From assembly GCA_031278845.1 (NCBI GenBank), contig JAITJQ010000078.1, positions 1 to 54,676 on the forward strand: a DNA stretch of 54,676 nt, written 5' to 3'. Each line of letters begins with the position of its first letter. Position 1 is the stretch's first letter. Below, one piece after another: positions 17,733-25,943 of the stretch. The notes beneath the pieces are model-generated. The model made no database searches and was not told the DNA's origin. It saw nothing but the letters and a program-made list of their open reading frames with translations. This DNA comes from Puniceicoccales bacterium. Its GTDB lineage: Bacteria; Verrucomicrobiota; Verrucomicrobiia; Opitutales; LL51. The position numbers and the translations under genes were made by a program.

Positions 17733-17749
17733 AAGCATAAAAAAACTTA

Positions 17750-17777
17750 TTGACCTTATAATCTTTTTGTATATTTT
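17750..17777 (+). promoter_or_regulatory. Possible internal promoter ahead of sctF
   Basis: TTGACC (17750-17755), a 16-nt spacer and TATTTT (17772-17777), in the 93-bp gap before the needle gene, which also has a good AAAGGA site. A separate start would let the abundant needle subunit be made in excess. Confidence 0.35.
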
Positions 17778-17825
17778 GGTGCTTGTAGTAAATGAATTAC
17801 TAACAATTAAAAGAAAGGAAAAAAT

Positions 17826-18140
17826 ATGGCATGGTCAAATCCAACAGATTTGGGATTTCAGGCTGGGGGCGAAAGTCTTCCGGATCTTGGAACTCCTACG
17901 GGGAAGTTAAGTATCTTCAATATGTATATCGTTTTAGCGAGTTACATGACGGCCTATGAAAAAGGTCTTGCGGATACAATTAAATGTATTGAAGGGAGTG
18001 CGGCGTCGGATATCGACCAGGGAACACTATTGCGTTTACAGGCGATGGTGCAGACCTGGGGAACGGTTGCTTCGACGTCAACGGGTATCATCCGTACGGT
18101 TGGTGATACGTTAACGAAAATTGTACAGAATGTTCGTTGA
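17826..18140 (+). CDS. sctF: T3SS needle subunit
   Basis: 104 residues, slightly longer than typical needle subunits (about 80-90). The C-terminal half shows the family pattern: DQGTLLRLQAMVQTWGTVAS then TGIIRTVGDTLTKIVQNVR, the helix that lines the needle channel. The N-terminal 30 residues are Gly/Pro-rich and poorly conserved, as in other SctF proteins. It is flanked by the co-chaperones SctE and SctG, which keep it soluble before export. Confidence 0.82.
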   Translation: MAWSNPTDLGFQAGGESLPDLGTPTGKLSIFNMYIVLASYMTAYEKGLADTIKCIEGSAASDIDQGTLLRLQAMVQTWGTVASTSTGIIRTVGDTLTKIVQNVR

Positions 18141-18146
18141 TTAATT

Positions 18147-18560
18147 ATGCCCTTTACGTTCCATCAAAGTACGGATTTCGACGAGGCAGAGGTGCCTACT
18201 GAAATAATTCGCTTACTCATCGATATCGGTTATGTATCGACGGGGAGTGGGCGAAAGCGGGATGCCGAAAATATATTCGAAAGTGTTATTGCGGCACGTC
18301 CCAAACAGGAGTTACCCTTTGTTGCTTATTCTTTTATGCGGATGGTTTTTGGAGAATACGTCGAAGCATCAAACCTATTGGTTGAGAGAGCGTTAAAAAT
18401 CAATCCCAAGAGTGAGATGGCGCAGGTTTTTTATGGTCTGCTGCTGTATCAGGTGGGACGTAGAGGCGAAAGTGATATGATTTTATCGGGTATTATGGAC
18501 AATGGAAAAGATAAAGATGCATACCGATTAGCGGAAAGCATTATTAAGGAAGGGAAATAA
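18147..18560 (+). CDS. sctG: T3SS TPR needle chaperone
   Basis: 137 residues with about three TPR-like helical pairs, including RDAENIFESVIAARPKQELP and ASNLLVERALKINPKSEMAQ. YscG/PscG/CdsG proteins cradle the needle subunit's C-terminal helix with SctE. It starts 6 bp after sctF, the same order as in Yersinia and Chlamydia. No strong ribosome site is seen, so translation may be coupled to sctF. Confidence 0.75.
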   Translation: MPFTFHQSTDFDEAEVPTEIIRLLIDIGYVSTGSGRKRDAENIFESVIAARPKQELPFVAYSFMRMVFGEYVEASNLLVERALKINPKSEMAQVFYGLLLYQVGRRGESDMILSGIMDNGKDKDAYRLAESIIKEGK

Positions 18561-18561
18561 A

Positions 18562-19029
18562 ATGGCAATAGAAGTAGCAGCAGCAACGGAGAGGATAGGT
18601 GGTGTGCTAGCGCGACAGGCAGCAAACGTCGGAGGAATTTCCGCTGGGACGATGATTGAGGGGGTTATTCCTCCATTTAGGGCAGACGTCGCCGGTGAAT
18701 TTCAAGCGATGGTGAATGGGGGCGTTACGTTACCCAACCTCAGTGGTGCTCTAAAAGGTGGTCGCAGAAGACGTCGACTCATAGAGCCATTGCGATTGAA
18801 TACACCGAGTCAAGGTGTTGTAAGTTCGATCCAAAGTGTGCGTGACAAATTTATGGAGATTCAACACAATGTTGAAGCGTTTGCAAGCAAGAAGGAGGAT
18901 CTTTCGAGTGGGGATCTTCTGAAGATGCAAGTGGATGTGATGCAACTGGCTTATTTGAACGAACTTTCATCGAAGGTAGCGGACAAGACGAGTCAAGGTG
19001 CGCAGACGTTATTCCGCAATCAGGGATAG
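18562..19029 (+). CDS. sctI: T3SS inner rod protein
   Basis: 155 residues. The C-terminus, GDLLKMQVDVMQLAYLNELS followed by KVADKTSQGAQTLFRNQG, is the hallmark of SctI (YscI/PrgJ/HrpB) inner rod proteins, which join the needle to the export gate. The N-terminal half is Gly/Ala-rich and variable. It is the last gene of the operon; a strong terminator follows within 55 bp. Confidence 0.8.
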   Translation: MAIEVAAATERIGGVLARQAANVGGISAGTMIEGVIPPFRADVAGEFQAMVNGGVTLPNLSGALKGGRRRRRLIEPLRLNTPSQGVVSSIQSVRDKFMEIQHNVEAFASKKEDLSSGDLLKMQVDVMQLAYLNELSSKVADKTSQGAQTLFRNQG

Positions 19030-19055
19030 GATTAAATTTGCGAAAAAGGAAGATG

Positions 19056-19082
19056 GATCCAGGATTTTTCCTGGGTCTTTTT
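19056..19082 (+). terminator. Rho-independent terminator of the sctD-I operon
   Basis: GATCCAGGA (19056-19064), loop TTTT, then TCCTGGGTC (19069-19077), a 9-bp stem with one G-T pair, followed by TTTTT. An open frame over this region (19038-19238) is not supported as a gene. Confidence 0.85.
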
Positions 19083-19333
19083 GTTATCCGTTGCCTAGGG
19101 TTTTATTTTCAGATCGAATGGTATCGAAGGCAATGGGCGAAGCGAATCAAGGTATGTAGAGATATTAATAAAACCAAAATCCCTGGAAATTTTACCGGAA
19201 TTTTGGTTGCATTGATTATGTTTATATTGGGGATGTGAAGTAGCAATAATTGCGTGCAAAAGCCAGGGAATGGATTAAAAAAACGTAATGAAGCTTTTTC
19301 AATCGGGTAATTTGGATAGAGTTGATTTAGCCT

Positions 19334-20026
19334 TCATTCCGCTGGTGGTGGATTTGCTGCTGGTGGCTGGGGCTGGGATTGCCCCCCTAAGTGTCGCTTG
19401 AGTTCCTCTGGTGTTTGTCTATTTAAGCGTTCTTTGAGTTCGTCCAATACACCTCGTCGCGATTCGTCGGTTTGTATGTCGAGCGGATCTAATTCTCTGG
19501 GAGTGGATGTTACCGTTGGGGGAGGAGTAGCAGGTGGCTCATCGGGGAATGTTACGTGTGGACGATTTTTAGGTTTCGGGTTTTCCTGTGGTACCGTAAC
19601 GCTTTTTTCCGGGCTTGACGCTTTCTCTTTGGCGAGCTCTGGGATATTTTCTCGTAATCTTGATCCGATAGCTTCTTCATTAGAAAGCTGCTTGGTTTCA
19701 AATCTCATGAGCAACTTTGCTCCTTCGGTGGAAACCGTATAAAAATTTTCGCTATTTAGGGGATTCAGTAATTTTTGGTTCACCGCTTCCTCGGGACTCC
19801 CAATGGAGCGCTCTTTTTGAGTGGCTTTCCCGCCGGCTTCATAGACATTTATTTTTGTTTTATTCAAGAAACGGAGAAAGGTATGTTTCTTCTCCTTTTC
19901 TGCTACTATGATGTAGGCTTTTCCATTGGCATGGGAAAGGAAGGGGACACCTTCCTGAATGTTTCCCTTTTTAACACCCTGTGTGAAATTATATATATCA
20001 CGAGCTAAATTATTAATGGCATCCAT
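19334..20026 (-). CDS. Hypothetical protein with Pro-rich C-terminal half, possible secreted effector
   Basis: 230 residues. The first 100 are a compact-looking region (MDAINNLARDIYNFTQGVKK, then YIIVAEKEKKHTFLRFLNKT). Residues 130-230 are disordered and Pro/Glu-rich (PQENPKPKNRPHVTFPDEPP), ending PQPPAANPPPAE. No family recognised. It converges on the T3SS operon from the right. Effector status is inference from context and composition. Confidence 0.5.
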   Translation of the reverse strand: MDAINNLARDIYNFTQGVKKGNIQEGVPFLSHANGKAYIIVAEKEKKHTFLRFLNKTKINVYEAGGKATQKERSIGSPEEAVNQKLLNPLNSENFYTVSTEGAKLLMRFETKQLSNEEAIGSRLRENIPELAKEKASSPEKSVTVPQENPKPKNRPHVTFPDEPPATPPPTVTSTPRELDPLDIQTDESRRGVLDELKERLNRQTPEELKRHLGGQSQPQPPAANPPPAE

Positions 20027-20142
20027 GGTTGAATCGTAATCAGTTCCGCGAAATTGTAAAGCGAAAATATTATTTTTATCATGCTAATTTATGAGTAAAA
20101 TGGCTTGCAATTCATTTTTTGGTTTCAGAATGAAGCACTTAG

Positions 20143-20219
20143 GCGCCTCTAGCTCAATTGGATAGAGCATCTGACTACGGATCAGAAGGTTGCAAGTTCG
20201 AATCCTGCGAGGCGCGCCA
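20143..20219 (+). tRNA. tRNA-Arg (ACG)
   Basis: A complete cloverleaf can be drawn: acceptor GCGCCTC/GAGGCGC, D arm with AGCTCAATTGGATAGAGC, anticodon stem TCTGA/TCAGA with loop CTACGGA (anticodon ACG, read as ICG), T arm with GTTCGAATC, discriminator G, and an encoded CCA at 20217-20219. The open frame running antisense through it is an artefact. Confidence 0.95.
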
Positions 20220-20326
20220 AAATAAAAAACTCTTTGCTTTCCAAGGAATTCCGTAATGGGTTGTAGGGTAAGTGTGATGTTACCGGATAGCTCTAGGGGC
20301 GTGGTGGATTCATCAGTGCTTCGTAT

Positions 20327-20428
20327 TATTTTTCCATTTCTTGGCACATTTTTTGGTATTCTTCCGGATTAACCTGCGATGTCCTGCATAGCTTGGAGGG
20401 TAGGAATGTTTGTTTTGAGGTCATTCAT
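20327..20428 (-). pseudogene. Possible small gene with frameshift
   Basis: From the ATG at 20426-20428 the frame reads MNDLKTNIPTLQAMQDIAG and stops at 20369. The adjacent frame continues NPEEYQKMCQEMEK to a TAA at 20327-20329. Dropping one T near 20371 joins them into a plausible 33-residue protein. Weak evidence from coding-like sequence only. Confidence 0.2.
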
Positions 20429-20464
20429 GATATTCTCGTCCCTTGACCTTTTAGTTGTCGGAGT

Positions 20465-20989
20465 TTATGGGGTACCCATTGACGCAGTCGGAGGTGATGG
20501 CGGTTTCTGTTTCCTTTCCGATCGTTTTTTTAATTCTTCTGCTACGTTTCCTTCAACTTTCCGTTGTGTTGGAGATTGCCGGGCAGTCGATTTTGATTGT
20601 AAGTTTAATTTTTTGTCTAATTTTCGCAGTTCAGCTTTTAGGCCCTTACCTTTGTTGAATATACATTTAATGGATATCGTTTCCGCAGTCCCAGAATCCA
20701 GTCGAACCATCTGTCCGGATGCGAGATCTTGCCCGACTTGTCTGACTTTTCGTCTTTCCGTAATACTTATAGCTGTCTCTTTTATGCCACATTTTTTTCT
20801 TAGCCAATTGCGAATGCCTTGTCCTTTGCGATGTTTGATGGTTGTTTCGGCTTTAATGTCGTAAGTTTTGTTGGCAACCGTTATGGTTAATTTTTGTTCA
20901 GTGCGCTCTTTACAGGCATGGTCTCGAACATCGGCGATTACATCGAAGGCCTCCGTAAAACTGTTGAATTGAGTTGGTGCAATACTCAT
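20465..20989 (-). CDS. Hypothetical basic protein
   Basis: 174 residues from the ATG at 20987-20989, chosen because ATAGGA lies 5 bases upstream; the frame starts 9 codons earlier without a ribosome site. It is strongly basic: KAETTIKHRKGQGIRNWLRK, then a Lys/Arg-rich tail (ARQSPTQRKVEGNVAEELKK, KRSERKQKPPSPPTASMGTP). No family recognised. It sits between two tRNA genes near the T3SS island and could be a secreted or nucleic-acid-binding protein. Confidence 0.5.
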   Translation of the reverse strand: MSIAPTQFNSFTEAFDVIADVRDHACKERTEQKLTITVANKTYDIKAETTIKHRKGQGIRNWLRKKCGIKETAISITERRKVRQVGQDLASGQMVRLDSGTAETISIKCIFNKGKGLKAELRKLDKKLNLQSKSTARQSPTQRKVEGNVAEELKKRSERKQKPPSPPTASMGTP

Positions 20990-21120
20990 GATTCCTATAA
21001 TAACAAAATTTTGCAAAAGACAAATGAAAATTTAATTTTTTAAAAAAGTTTTCATTGTTTGGGTGGGGTATACTTTTTACTTGATTCCCGGTGAAAAAAT
21101 ACCATAAAACAAATTCATTG

Positions 21121-21193
21121 GGGGTCGTAGCTCAGTTGGTAGAGCGCCACAATGGCATTGTGGAGGTCGTCGGTTCGAGACCGATCGGCTCCA
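21121..21193 (+). tRNA. tRNA-Ala (GGC)
   Basis: Acceptor GGGGTCG/CGGCTCC, D arm TAGCTCAGTTGGTAGAGC, anticodon stem CCACA/TGTGG with loop ATGGCAT (anticodon GGC), T arm GTCGG/CCGAT with a G-T pair, discriminator A at 21193. The next bases are CCC, so CCA is not encoded and must be added by a nucleotidyltransferase such as that at 43005-44426. Confidence 0.95.
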
Positions 21194-21501
21194 CCCGTAT
21201 TTAAGGTTTTCAGAAAGCTAGCAGAAAAGAATTTGGGTGTCCTAATATATAAGCGCCCATCGTTAAGGGCGATATACCAGATGCTATTCTCCGGTCATAA
21301 TGAGCTAATGTCGTAATTCCTATGAGAGCGGCGCATTACCCAAATCTTGGCCCATATTGTTGAAGTTGTGGTAGAAAAGGTTGCATTGTGGGGCAGAGGT
21401 TGATCATTGGGAACAATGGTTTGGGGGGCCGAGTGAGAAGGTTGTGTTGTGGGGCAATGATTTTTCTTTCAATTTTTCGTGTTATCGTTACCCCTTAGTC
21501 G
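21194..21501. other. Intergenic region with direct repeat
   Basis: No gene seen. CGCCC/GGGCG forms a small hairpin around 21253-21270. A roughly 22-bp imperfect direct repeat, with GAAAAGGTTGCATTGTGGGG in one copy and GAGAAGGTTGTGTTGTGGGG in the other, occurs around 21374 and 21439, upstream of the ketoacyl synthase gene. Confidence 0.4.
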
Positions 21502-22737
21502 ATGGATCGCGAAAGAGTTGTGATTACCGGTATTGGGTTAACGGCGCCCAATGCGAATAATTTGGCTGATTTTCGCCATTGCTTGCTCCATGGAATTTCC
21601 CGTGTTCAGGAAATGGAGGTGCGCTATATGGGTAAATTACCGGCCGGTATCTGCAGTTTCGATCCTTTGAAATATCAGAGCAAAAAGGAGTTACGCAATG
21701 GTACGCGGGCGGGGTCCATTGGTGTTTTTTGTGCCCAGGAAGCCTTGCTTGATGCGGGTATTCAGTTGGATGCGATCGATACTGCGCGTATTGGCGTCTA
21801 CGTTGGGGTTACGGAGCACGGTAACGTAGAGACGGAGAACGAAGTTTTTAATTTGGGGCAATTCAATTACGATGTAAAATTTTGGCCGCCCCACCATAAT
21901 CCGCGGACCATCGCCAATAACCCTGCCGGAACGATTACTCTTAAACTGGGTATTCGTGGTCCCCATTATACCATTGGTGCCGCATGTGCAGCTGGAAATG
22001 CGGGATTAATCCAGGCTGTCCAGATGTTACGCCTCGACGAAGTGGATCTAGCCATTGCGGGGGGTGTGAGCGAAAGCATCTATACTTTTGGGATATTTGC
22101 TGGGTTTCGTAGTCAAGGGGCATTGGGGCATGGGGATGATCCCAACAAAGTCAGTCGGCCCTTCGACCGCGGGCGCAACGGAATTGTTATCAGTGAGGGG
22201 GGTTGTTTATTTACGGTTGAGCGCCTCGTCGATGCGCAAAAACGTGGCGCGAAAATTTACGGTGAAATCGTTGGTTACGGCATGAATACGGATGCTACCG
22301 ATGCGGTGCTTCCCAATGCAGAGCGCCAAGCGCAGTGTATTCGTCTCGCCCTGAAACGCGCCAATCTACGACCGTGGGACGTCGATATTGTCAATACTCA
22401 TGCGACATCGACGCCGATGGGGGATGTGGTTGAGTGTGAAGCGATTCGCGAGGTGTTTGGGGATACGGAAGCGACATATATTAATAATACCAAGAGTTTT
22501 ATTGGCCACACGATGGGTGCTGCGGGGGCACTGGAATTAGCTGGGAATTTACCGGCGTTTAATGACGGCTACGTTCACCCGACGATTAATATCGACGATC
22601 TTGATCCTCAATGTGTACTTCGGAATCTTGTAATTGGCGAAGCTAAGTCAATTGGGCGAGTCAAAATCATTCTGAATACCTCCTTCGGTATGTTGGGTAC
22701 GAATTCCGCCGTCATTGTGAGAAAATTCGAATTATAG
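21502..22737 (+). CDS. Beta-ketoacyl-ACP synthase family protein (second copy)
   Basis: 411 residues. The thiolase-fold condensing enzyme layout is intact: cysteine in IGAACAAGNAG (about residue 161), histidine in NTHATSTPMGD (about 299) and histidine in FIGHTMGAAG (about 335). It differs from the window's FabF throughout and stands alone, without an ACP or ketoreductase beside it. It may serve a specialised lipid or polyketide-like product, or be FabB-like. Substrate unknown. Confidence 0.85.
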   Translation: MDRERVVITGIGLTAPNANNLADFRHCLLHGISRVQEMEVRYMGKLPAGICSFDPLKYQSKKELRNGTRAGSIGVFCAQEALLDAGIQLDAIDTARIGVYVGVTEHGNVETENEVFNLGQFNYDVKFWPPHHNPRTIANNPAGTITLKLGIRGPHYTIGAACAAGNAGLIQAVQMLRLDEVDLAIAGGVSESIYTFGIFAGFRSQGALGHGDDPNKVSRPFDRGRNGIVISEGGCLFTVERLVDAQKRGAKIYGEIVGYGMNTDATDAVLPNAERQAQCIRLALKRANLRPWDVDIVNTHATSTPMGDVVECEAIREVFGDTEATYINNTKSFIGHTMGAAGALELAGNLPAFNDGYVHPTINIDDLDPQCVLRNLVIGEAKSIGRVKIILNTSFGMLGTNSAVIVRKFEL

Positions 22738-23248
22738 GTGGGAAACTTTTATTATTTTTATTATTTTTCCGGAAATGGATTTGCTATGGGAAGATAAGCT
22801 CCAAAGAGGCAGTATTGCTCTGGTATTGGTCGCCGTTTGCGGAAGCAATCGCTAGGCAATCGATATCGATACGGGGGATCAATTGGCTAAAATGGGTTCC
22901 ATGTGGGCGTTTCGTACGTTGCCGTGCAATGCCCAATCGCAGCCCAAAAGAATGGAATTTTGCGGAAAATTTCACTAATCATTCTCATCGTATTGATAAT
23001 ATTGGCGAAATTATCTTTTCCGTTGAGGTATTTTTATTATTTTTCGCTTAATATTTTGCAAAAGCAAAAGTTATCTATCCGTTATCGCCAAGTTTATTTA
23101 TTTATCCAATAATCTCTTGTGTTACCGGTATTTTCCGAATCCGTTTGGCAACTCATTTTAATATTTAACCTTCGACGGTGGGGAAATTCTGAAAATTCCA
23201 GACTTCCCCTATTATTTATGAAGTGATTTATTGCTTTCAGATAATTTA
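22738..23248. other. Gene-poor stretch
   Basis: No gene is supported. Short frames exist on both strands, one with a hydrophobic stretch (ILRKISLIILIVLIILAKLS in the frame at 22903-23112), but none has a ribosome site plus family features. The 17-bp string TATGGGAAGATAAGCTCC occurs here (about 22784) and inside the repeat-protein gene (about 23695); I could not tell whether this is decay of a second copy or chance. Confidence 0.3.
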
Positions 23249-24460
23249 TTAAAGGGAGAGATTGATTCCCAATGTGCACGATGCGATTTGCATATTTTTC
23301 TCAATAGTTTCCCAGTAAGGTTCTGTTGAACTATTGTGAGACATTGAACGCATCATTAGGGGTGTTTGAATTAATAATTCTTTTAGTTCGTCCTTTTTTT
23401 GTTCAGTTGGCTGTTGAGTTAGCAGGTGTGTAGCCACAGAAACTATTCCATCCATGGCTCGAACGGAAGCGTATCTTCCTTTTCCGCCTAAGCCTTCACG
23501 GCTAACCTGGTATAACTCTCCTTCTATCCGCTCTAAAACGTCAAGGGCCTTTTCATCGGATTGGGGAACGTTCTTCTTGAGATAGGTAAGGGCTTGCCGC
23601 ATCTTATCGAGAATTTTTCGTTCATGGTCTTCCAATTTATCTTTTCGTCCCCTGACCGTTTCAAAAATCGTGTGATTTGAGCATTGCAAGATTATGGGAA
23701 GATAAGCTCCATTAGACGAATAACGTTTTTTTGATGTTTTCTGCCGTTTAGGTGGTTGATTAGCGAGACTTTGTGATGCTTGACTTTGTGATGCTTGTGT
23801 TTGATTAGGTGGATTACTCCTAGTCCAATTATATGTTGTAGTTATGGGCCATTCAGGCGCAACAGTTGGCTGTCTAGATGCACCCGTGGGCCGTTGTGTA
23901 TCCGTGGGCCGTTGTGCACCCGTGGGCCATTGTGTATCCGTGAGCCGTTGTGTAGCCGTTAGCTGTCTAGATGCACCCGTGGGCCATTGTGTATCCGTAA
24001 GCCGTTGTGTAGCCGTGGGTCGTTGTGTAGCCATAAGCCATTGTGTATCCGTGAGCCGTTGTGTAGCCGTTGGCTGTCTAGATGCACCCGTGGGCCATTG
24101 TGTATCCGTAAGCCGTTGTGTAGCCGTGGGTCGTTGTGTAGCCGTGGGTCGTTGTGTAGCCATAAGCCATTGTGTATCCGTGAGCCGTTGTGTAGCCGTG
24201 GGGCGTTGTGTAGCCATAAGCCATTGTGTATCCGTAGGCCGTCTAGATGCACCCATAAACTGTCCAGAAGATACAGACCTAAACGATTTAGGTGCAACCG
24301 CAGACCATCTAGTCATGACCGTGGACTGTCTAGATACACCCGCGCGCCGTTGAGGTGCCTTTGATGCGTTTTGACCGTGATTTCCGCCAGTTGCGGCACA
24401 ATGCCCCATCATAGCTCCATAGAGCATGATCATGTAAAGATTTTTGTTGGTTTTTTTCAT
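23249..24460 (-). CDS. Exported protein with about 20 hexapeptide repeats
   Basis: 403 residues from the ATG at 24458-24460, with GGAA 7 bases upstream; an ATG 4 codons earlier is less likely. The N-terminus (MKKTNKNLYMIMLYGAMMGH then CAATGG) looks like a signal peptide and could be a lipoprotein signal. Residues about 67-197 are hexapeptide repeats of the form TQRPTA, TQRLTD, TQWLMA or TQWPTG, interrupted by ASRQPTA. Residues 240-403 form a helical, non-repetitive domain (RQALTYLKKNVPQSDEKALD). No family recognised. Threonine-rich repeats suggest a surface stalk. Confidence 0.6.
   Translation of the reverse strand: MKKTNKNLYMIMLYGAMMGHCAATGGNHGQNASKAPQRRAGVSRQSTVMTRWSAVAPKSFRSVSSGQFMGASRRPTDTQWLMATQRPTATQRLTDTQWLMATQRPTATQRPTATQRLTDTQWPTGASRQPTATQRLTDTQWLMATQRPTATQRLTDTQWPTGASRQLTATQRLTDTQWPTGAQRPTDTQRPTGASRQPTVAPEWPITTTYNWTRSNPPNQTQASQSQASQSLANQPPKRQKTSKKRYSSNGAYLPIILQCSNHTIFETVRGRKDKLEDHERKILDKMRQALTYLKKNVPQSDEKALDVLERIEGELYQVSREGLGGKGRYASVRAMDGIVSVATHLLTQQPTEQKKDELKELLIQTPLMMRSMSHNSSTEPYWETIEKNMQIASCTLGINLSL
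23868..24258 (-). repeat. 18-bp coding tandem repeat
   Basis: About 20 copies of an 18-bp unit such as CGTGGGCCGTTGTGTATC on the plus strand, with near-identical neighbours, inside the gene above. Because the unit is a multiple of three, other frames stay open too, producing long false ORFs on both strands. Likely to change in copy number. Confidence 0.85.
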
Positions 24461-24470
24461 AACAATTTCC

Positions 24471-24497
24471 ATAGTAGCATAATTATTTTGATGTCAA
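24471..24497 (-). promoter_or_regulatory. Candidate promoter of the hexapeptide-repeat gene
   Basis: On the reverse strand TTGACA (24492-24497), a 15-nt spacer and TACTAT (24471-24476), 10 bases before the chosen start. Confidence 0.4.
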
Positions 24498-24704
24498 GAA
24501 TTTTTTTGGTTTTTAAGTAATTTATTATCAATAAATGCAGCAATCTGGAAGATTAGGGTAAAATACGTAAAATTTCCGCAATAGATGTGGTGGGATTTAT
24601 CAGAAAAGCAAAAATAATATTAAATATTTCCCGGAATATATTGGTGATTGATTTTGCAATTGTTGTCAAAATGGGAGTATAGGAAGTACGAATCGGAATA
24701 GATT

Positions 24705-25643
24705 TTACAATATATAACACTGGGCTCGATCTTCCGTTAGAATGTTTATGATTTCTACTGCAAATTGTACATTTCTTCTAATCGCTTCAGCTGCATTTTC
24801 CCCGTAAATTGGGTATTTTTTTAGTTCTTTACGAATGTCTGTTATGGCCGTATCGTCGGAATATTCACTGTCGAATAATTTTCTTATGAAAAGTTCTATT
24901 TTAGGGAGGTCATGTTGAAAAGCGAAGTCTGCAAATTCATTTAATTTTTTGTCGGTTTCTTTATTATTGTCGGAATATGTCGAATGCCAGCGGTAAATGA
25001 GAAAAAGGGCTATGGCCTCGAGGTTTTCCATTTCGATGGCGTACTCAATCCATAGAACTTGTCTTGTACTGAAAAACCGACCGATGGTGGTGTAGCATTT
25101 ATTTTCGAGTGTACTTACATTATATTTTCTTTTGGCTTTTTTAAAAACTTCCATACCACTTGCTTTGATTTCTTCGCGTACGGGATTGCCGATTTCGTTA
25201 TCTAAAATTCGCGCTAATGTGGGGAGGTCATGATTTTTTATGGCATAGCGTATCGATTGATCAGTTGCGAAGTATTTCATTTTTACGTCCGTTTCAAAAT
25301 GTAAAATCATAAAGAAATTATCTGTAAATAGTTTTATTAAATCATCCGGTATTTCCGAATTTTCTCCCAATTGTGCACGGAATTTTGCTGTTAATAGTTC
25401 TATTATTTCCGAATTTTTGTCATCTTCGTCGTTTGAAGGATCAGCTTCCGCTTGGGGAACTGATTCAGGAGTGGAATCTGGATCTTCCGCTACCGAAGGA
25501 CTAGGAGATACTCCGTCAGCTTCCGCTTGGGGAACTGATTCGGGGAGGAAATCTGGATTTTCCGTTGCCGAAGGACTAGGAGATATTCCACATGTTGTCC
25601 AACCAATAATTAGTTTTAATAAATTCCATTCCATATATTTCAT
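24705..25643 (-). CDS. Hypothetical exported protein with duplicated 25-residue segment
   Basis: 312 residues. The start is short and hydrophobic (MKYMEWNLLKLIIGWTTC), possibly a lipoprotein-type signal although the lipobox is imperfect. Residues 19-43 and 44-68 are near-identical copies beginning SPSPSATENPD or SPSPSVAEDPD and ending PESVPQAEAD. The rest is helical with ankyrin-like or TPR-like spacing (YAIKNHDLPTLARILDNEIG, YAIEMENLEAIALFLIYRWH), but no repeat family can be assigned. It neighbours the other repeat protein on the same strand. Confidence 0.55.
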   Translation of the reverse strand: MKYMEWNLLKLIIGWTTCGISPSPSATENPDFLPESVPQAEADGVSPSPSVAEDPDSTPESVPQAEADPSNDEDDKNSEIIELLTAKFRAQLGENSEIPDDLIKLFTDNFFMILHFETDVKMKYFATDQSIRYAIKNHDLPTLARILDNEIGNPVREEIKASGMEVFKKAKRKYNVSTLENKCYTTIGRFFSTRQVLWIEYAIEMENLEAIALFLIYRWHSTYSDNNKETDKKLNEFADFAFQHDLPKIELFIRKLFDSEYSDDTAITDIRKELKKYPIYGENAAEAIRRNVQFAVEIINILTEDRAQCYIL

Positions 25644-25787
25644 CCAATCCAGATTTTATATTTAATTTTTTCAAGGATATTTTCGATTACTAAATTGAGT
25701 ATTTTAAGCTCGCAGACGATTCAGAAATAAACTAAACATTTCCCGGAACTGAGAATTAATCCGTTAGGCGATTTGAACGGCCACTTT

Positions 25788-25943
25788 TTAATTTTCAGCT
25801 ACTACCTCCCCGAGCACATCATTTACAATTTGTTCCAGTTCTACAATTGAGAGTGCCTTCGGTTGATCCATTAGCCCAATCTCTCGAATTAACTCCGCCA
25901 TCGGGGATACAATCTTAGCCATTGCTCTTTTCTTTTCAATCAT
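25788..25943 (-). CDS. Small hypothetical protein, second of an overlapping pair
   Basis: 51 residues from the ATG at 25941-25943, overlapping the stop of the upstream small gene by 8 bp. Reads MIEKKRAMAKIVSPMAELIR and ends VELEQIVNDVLGEVVAEN, an amphipathic helical protein. TGGAAAA lies upstream as a weak ribosome site. No family recognised. Confidence 0.4.
   Translation of the reverse strand: MIEKKRAMAKIVSPMAELIREIGLMDQPKALSIVELEQIVNDVLGEVVAEN

Noticed and set aside
19038..19238. 66-residue frame after sctI
   Set aside because: It begins inside the terminator of the T3SS operon and has no ribosome site or family features.
20084..20347. 87-residue reverse-strand frame containing RIRTCNLLIRSQMLYPIELEAP
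   Set aside because: It is the antisense reading of the tRNA-Arg gene, a well-known false protein.
23868..24258. CRISPR array
   Set aside because: The repeats are contiguous 18-bp coding units without unique spacers, and no cas genes are present.
23844..24364. Long Cys/Val/Arg-rich frames on both strands over the hexapeptide repeats
   Set aside because: The 18-bp repeat keeps several phases open; only the reverse frame with signal peptide and non-repeat domain is plausible.
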